In this document: positions 60,795-64,000 of the stretch, piece after piece
How positions within the stretch are numbered: the first letter of the stretch is position 1
Layout: each line of letters starts with the position of its first letter
DNA from: Pseudolactococcus raffinolactis NBRC 100932
GTDB lineage: Bacteria; Bacillota; Bacilli; Lactobacillales; Streptococcaceae
Direction of reading: 5' to 3'
Assembly (NCBI RefSeq): GCF_001591765.1
Contig: NZ_BCVN01000002.1
Coordinates: forward strand, 62,001 to 126,000
Length of the DNA stretch: 64,000 bases
Made by a program: the position numbers and the translations under genes
The notes under the pieces: model-generated
What the model was told of the DNA's origin: nothing
Seen by the model: the letters and a program-made list of their open reading frames with translations, nothing else
Database searches by the model: none

Positions 60795-61200
60795 CCAGTT
60801 TTTGGATAATTGCGCGATTTCTTGGGTTAAACCTTGTGAATCGTGAGGAAAGTCCATGCTCGCGCGGGCTGCGACGCCCGCAGTGTTTGTGCTAGGCGAA
60901 ACAATAAGCCTAGGTAGGTGTGTCAGACCTAACGGCTGAATTTTAGCTAAGTTTTCTTACGAAGATATGCGACAAATTCTGTAAAAGTGCCATAGAGACG
61001 AGTTGCTTTGGAAACAAGGCAAGTGGAACGTGGTAAACCCCTCAAGCGAGCAACCCAAACTTATGGTAGGGGCACTTGTCACGCGGAATTTGAACGCACG
61101 ACGAGGCTATTTTTAGGCATGCTTAAAAATAGCAGACAGATGATTATCGAAGGTTGGCTGAACGGTCAACTGGAACAAAACATGGCTTATAGAAAACTGG
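60795..61200 (+). ncRNA. rnpB: RNase P RNA, class B
   Basis: The terminal helix P1 pairs CCAGTTTT (60795-60802) with AAAACTGG (61193-61200). Conserved parts lie between: GAGGAAAGTCCATGCTCGC (about 60848-60866), the GGTAAACCCC region near 61030, and the 3' conserved GGCTTATAG (61184-61192). The total of 406 nt fits the Bacillus-type ribozyme that matures tRNA 5' ends. An open frame at 61008-61238 lies within it and is not a gene. Confidence 0.93.
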
Positions 61201-61206
61201 ATGACA

Positions 61207-61236
61207 GGGGCTGGGGCGTAAAGCTCCAGCCTTTTT
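61207..61236 (+). terminator. Terminator of rnpB
   Basis: GGCTGG..GC / GC..CCAGCC around GTAAA (61209-61231) is followed by TTTTT. Confidence 0.8.
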
Positions 61237-61264
61237 GAGATATATTACTCACGGAAAAGATAAG

Positions 61265-62416
61265 ATGAAAAATAATTTTAATTTAGTAGCAACTGCAGCA
61301 GCAGGACTTGAAAGCTTAACGGCACGCGAATTACGTGATCTGGGCATTGAAACGAAAATGGACGATCGTTCACGTGTTCTATTTTCAGGAGATAAAGAAA
61401 CGATTGCCAAAGCTAACCTTTGGTTACGAACGGCTGACCGCGTTAAGATCATTATTGGTGAGTTTCCAGCTAAGACTTTCGATGAGTTATTCGAAGGTGT
61501 CTACGCGCTGGATTGGGCTGATATTTTACCATTTGGCGCTCAATTTCCAATCGCTAAAGCTAAGGCCATCAAGTCTGACTTGCACAATGAGCCAAGTATT
61601 CAAGCCATTACGAAAAAAGCAATTGCTAAAAAAATGCAAGTCCATTACCATCGCCCTGAAAATGTCCCGATTCCTGAGACGGGAGCCTTGTTCTCAATTG
61701 AAGTCGCGCTCCATAAAAATGTCGCAACGATCATGTTGGATACAACAGGCGAGTCACTCTTTAAACGTGGCTATCGTGTGGATAAAGGTGGGGCGCCAAT
61801 CAAGGAAAATATGGCAGCAGCCATTATCATGTTGACAAACTGGCGCGCCAATATGTCACGTCCCTTTGTTGATCCGACTTGTGGCTCTGGTACATTTTGT
61901 ATTGAAGCGGCTTCGATTGGTATGAATATTGCCCCTGGTTTTAACCGTGACTTTGCCTTCGAGGCTTGGCCATGGTTTGAAGAGGAAATCTTCAAAAAGG
62001 TTCGAGATGATGCCGAAGGTTTGGCAAATTACGATGCCAAACTGGATATCTCTGGCTTCGATATAGATGGTCGCATGATCCAAATCGCTCAAGAAAATGC
62101 CCTCGAAATCGGACTTGATGACATCATTCAATTCAAGCAAATGCGTCTGCAAGACTTTCGTTCGGAGAAATTAGATGGTGTCTTGATTTCTAACCCACCT
62201 TACGGGGAACGTTTAGGAGATGAGACAGCAGCCTACCAACTTTATGAAGAGATGGGTGAGACCTTCAAGCCTCTCGAGACTTGGAGTAAATATATCATCA
62301 CAAGTGACTTAGAATTTGAGAAACATTACGGTGCTAAGGCGACCAAAAAACGTAAGTTATACAATGGTCGACTTCGTACAGATTTGTACCAATATTTTGG
62401 TAAGAGAATAAAATAA
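61265..62416 (+). CDS. THUMP-domain rRNA (guanine-N2)-methyltransferase, RlmL/YpsC type
   Basis: This 383-residue protein has an N-terminal ferredoxin-like/THUMP region (about 1-165; NFNLVATAAAGLESLTARE..) and a class I SAM-dependent methyltransferase domain. Motif I is VDPTCGSGTFCIEAA and the target-base motif SNPPYGERLGD, as in N2-guanine methyltransferases. It corresponds to the N-terminal half of E. coli RlmL, which methylates 23S rRNA. The start at 61265 follows GGAAAAG. mapZ follows after two bases, so the two are probably cotranscribed. Confidence 0.87.
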   Translation: MKNNFNLVATAAAGLESLTARELRDLGIETKMDDRSRVLFSGDKETIAKANLWLRTADRVKIIIGEFPAKTFDELFEGVYALDWADILPFGAQFPIAKAKAIKSDLHNEPSIQAITKKAIAKKMQVHYHRPENVPIPETGALFSIEVALHKNVATIMLDTTGESLFKRGYRVDKGGAPIKENMAAAIIMLTNWRANMSRPFVDPTCGSGTFCIEAASIGMNIAPGFNRDFAFEAWPWFEEEIFKKVRDDAEGLANYDAKLDISGFDIDGRMIQIAQENALEIGLDDIIQFKQMRLQDFRSEKLDGVLISNPPYGERLGDETAAYQLYEEMGETFKPLETWSKYIITSDLEFEKHYGAKATKKRKLYNGRLRTDLYQYFGKRIK

Positions 62417-62418
62417 TA

Positions 62419-64000
62419 TGGCTAAAAAAAAGAAAAAGACTGCTTACAAAGAAAAAACATTGGCGATGAAAGATGCTGAAAATCTGACTGTTGAACAGGT
62501 TTCGGCTAAATCAGATGAGCTTGAGACTGAAAATTTGACTAAGGAAAGTTCACTCGATAAGTATATTCGGCAACACAGATCTGATATTGAATCTGCAAAA
62601 AAAGAGCGCCAACTGAAAGCAGCGGCTGCATCTGAAAGCTTAGACAAGTTGGTTAAAACTGCTCGTGAAGCAGCAACTGCTGATTCAGATGATTCAGAAA
62701 AAGAAATTTCATCTGAAAAAGAAGACGTGGTGGAAAACAAAACGACATTGTCTGATACAGCAGTAGAAGAAGTTTCAGTACAAAGTGAAACAGTGTCAGA
62801 GATAGCACCAGTATCTGAACCAGAAATACCAGAAGTGACTGAGCCTGTTGAAGAAGCTATCGAACCTGATTTCCCAGAAATCCAAGGTTCTTTTGACACG
62901 GTTGTTCTAGCAGCTGATGATGACGATGAACAATCGCCAGGTTCGCCTGCCTTGTCTGAAAAGTCAGATGAACCCGTTAGTCAAGTTGATCCTGATCCTG
63001 TTGTGACGCCATTCGCATCGAAAGTATCAGAACCGACAACCAAGGTTAAAACTCCTGTCAAAGTCCCTGAAATGATTGTGCCGCAGCCAGCTTCAGCCAA
63101 ACAAGAGTGGTCAATCGGCGCTTCTGAACAAGAGACGAAATCTCATAAAAAACCACTAATCATCGGTGTTTGTGCGCTTCTTCTATTAGCAGTTGGGGGG
63201 ACAGTATGGTATCAAGTTGATCAGTCCAACCAGAAGCAAGCTGCCCAAACTGCAAAATCTGAGGCTAAAAAGTCTGAGGAAGCCAAAAAAACAGCTGCTT
63301 TTAACAAAGTTTATGCGACATTTTTTGTGGACGAAAAGCAAACAAAATTAAAAAATGATCAGTTTGATAACTTCGACAAGTTGACAAGTGAGTTAGATAA
63401 GTTGAAAGACCAGTCTGACTACAAGACTTTGAAAGCTAAGGTAGACGAGCTTAAGTCGGAAATCTCGGCCATCAAAGCAATGAATGGGAATTTCGATAAA
63501 GCTATTATTAAAGATGGCGTTTTGGATAAAACGGCGCAAGTTCGAAATGACGCTAAGTTGAGCTATACGGCAACTGAAAACACTGCTTTAAATACCTTAT
63601 TAAAAGATGCTGTGACCCACGGTCAGGCACAACAAAAAGCTAATGCATCGACAGCCGCAGCTAATGCATCAACTTCAGCCGCAAACGCTCAACCAGCCGC
63701 CCCGTCAGCACCAGCAAATACAACGACGACACCGCAACAAGGTGGCGCAACCACTGCAACAGCCGGCTCAGCGACAGGACCTATATCCTCAGGCTACGGC
63801 TTATCAACTGCTCAGTATCAAGCCCAATATCCAAATGTTACGATTGTCACCTCTAATTCACGAGTACCTGTCGATCCTAATGCAGACCTGAGTGATCCGG
63901 CCTATGCTTGGGCGCCTGGTATCAGAGAATTAGTTCTACAAAAGTGTCGTGAACGTGGCTACATTTCTGGTGATAATTACATTTTGTTGCCTGCAAGTAT
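62419..64000 (+). CDS. mapZ: Mid-cell-anchored protein MapZ (LocZ), truncated by the window end
   Basis: At least 527 codons are present and the gene runs off the window. The cytoplasmic region (1-243) is rich in Glu/Ser/Val repeats and contains SSLDKYIRQHRSDIESAKKE near 55-75, matching the conserved N-terminal motif of streptococcal MapZ. One membrane helix lies at about 246-263 (LIIGVCALLLLAVGGTVW). The first extracellular domain is helical and charged (265-395). A Ala/Ser/Thr/Pro/Gln-rich linker (about 400-460) joins it to a C-terminal domain beginning YGLSTAQYQ. MapZ marks division sites and positions the Z ring. The location after rnpB and the methyltransferase supports the call. Confidence 0.9.

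Noticed and set aside
61008-61238. Open frame of 76 codons on the plus strand
   Set aside because: It lies inside the RNase P RNA and its terminator; the conserved RNA structure explains the sequence.
62444-62899. Open frame of 151 codons on the minus strand
   Set aside because: It is antisense to the repetitive Glu/Ser-rich coding region of mapZ; the Ser-rich low-complexity translation is a codon artefact.

Overview
The window looks like a chromosomal segment of a low-GC Gram-positive coccus of the Streptococcaceae, most likely Lactococcus in the broad sense (the L. raffinolactis/L. piscium side, now Pseudolactococcus, would fit). The pointers are the lactococcal maltose locus with maltose phosphorylase plus beta-phosphoglucomutase, a CiaRH pair, the gpsB-rnpB-rlmL-mapZ order typical of streptococci and lactococci, class B RNase P RNA, an asd-type leader RNA, and three PyrR attenuators. 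The genus is an inference; no 16S gene is present.

Layout. 1-1.3 kb: an LCP-family cell-wall ligase. 1.4-16.3 kb: a maltose/maltodextrin locus. malEFG runs leftward and the enzymes run rightward: neopullulanase, a second alpha-amylase-like protein, two GH13 alpha-glucosidases, maltose phosphorylase, beta-phosphoglucomutase and a LacI-type regulator. Repeated TGCAAACGGTTGCA-like operators and cre sites lie at its promoters. Sugar enters as oligosaccharide, is trimmed in the cytoplasm, and maltose is phosphorolysed to glucose plus beta-glucose-1-P, then glucose-6-P. No ATPase subunit for the importer is present. 16.4-20.7 kb: ciaRH, yidD and an HrtBA-like exporter. 21.0-22.1 kb: a decayed, AT-rich acyltransferase gene. 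22.3-26.3 kb (minus): tRNA-Arg(CCT), a DEAD-box helicase, a Gfo/Idh/MocA oxidoreductase, and an unusual EcfT-like protein with a compressed tandem ABC ATPase. 26.4-33.7 kb: udk, pta, a Cof-type phosphatase, ftsK, holA and an M20 amidohydrolase. 33.8-37.3 kb: a T-box controlled glyQS and a DUF896 protein. 37.5-43.5 kb: a frameshifted HAD gene, gluconokinase, transketolase and an APC permease. 43.5-46.1 kb: asd RNA, asd, lysine riboswitch, dapA. 46.3-48.0 kb: RNase J2.

48.1-60.2 kb is pyrimidine synthesis: pyrR-pyrP, pyrB-carA-carB and, after a metal P-type ATPase, pyrK-pyrDB-pyrF. PyrR-type attenuators precede pyrR, pyrB and pyrK. carA and pyrK additionally share a near-identical hairpin just upstream of their start codons. 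60.3-64 kb: gpsB, rnpB, rlmL-like methyltransferase and the division-site protein gene mapZ, cut by the window end.

I found no CRISPR array, prophage or insertion sequence. The most notable unexplained signals are: several genes (including two divergent pairs) whose extended -10 box lies so close to the ATG that their mRNAs should be leaderless; the duplicated carA/pyrK leader hairpin; an asd RNA that appears to have its own promoter and terminator; and the degenerate tandem ABC ATPase. All coordinates and motifs come from reading the sequence by eye; functional names rest on family resemblance.
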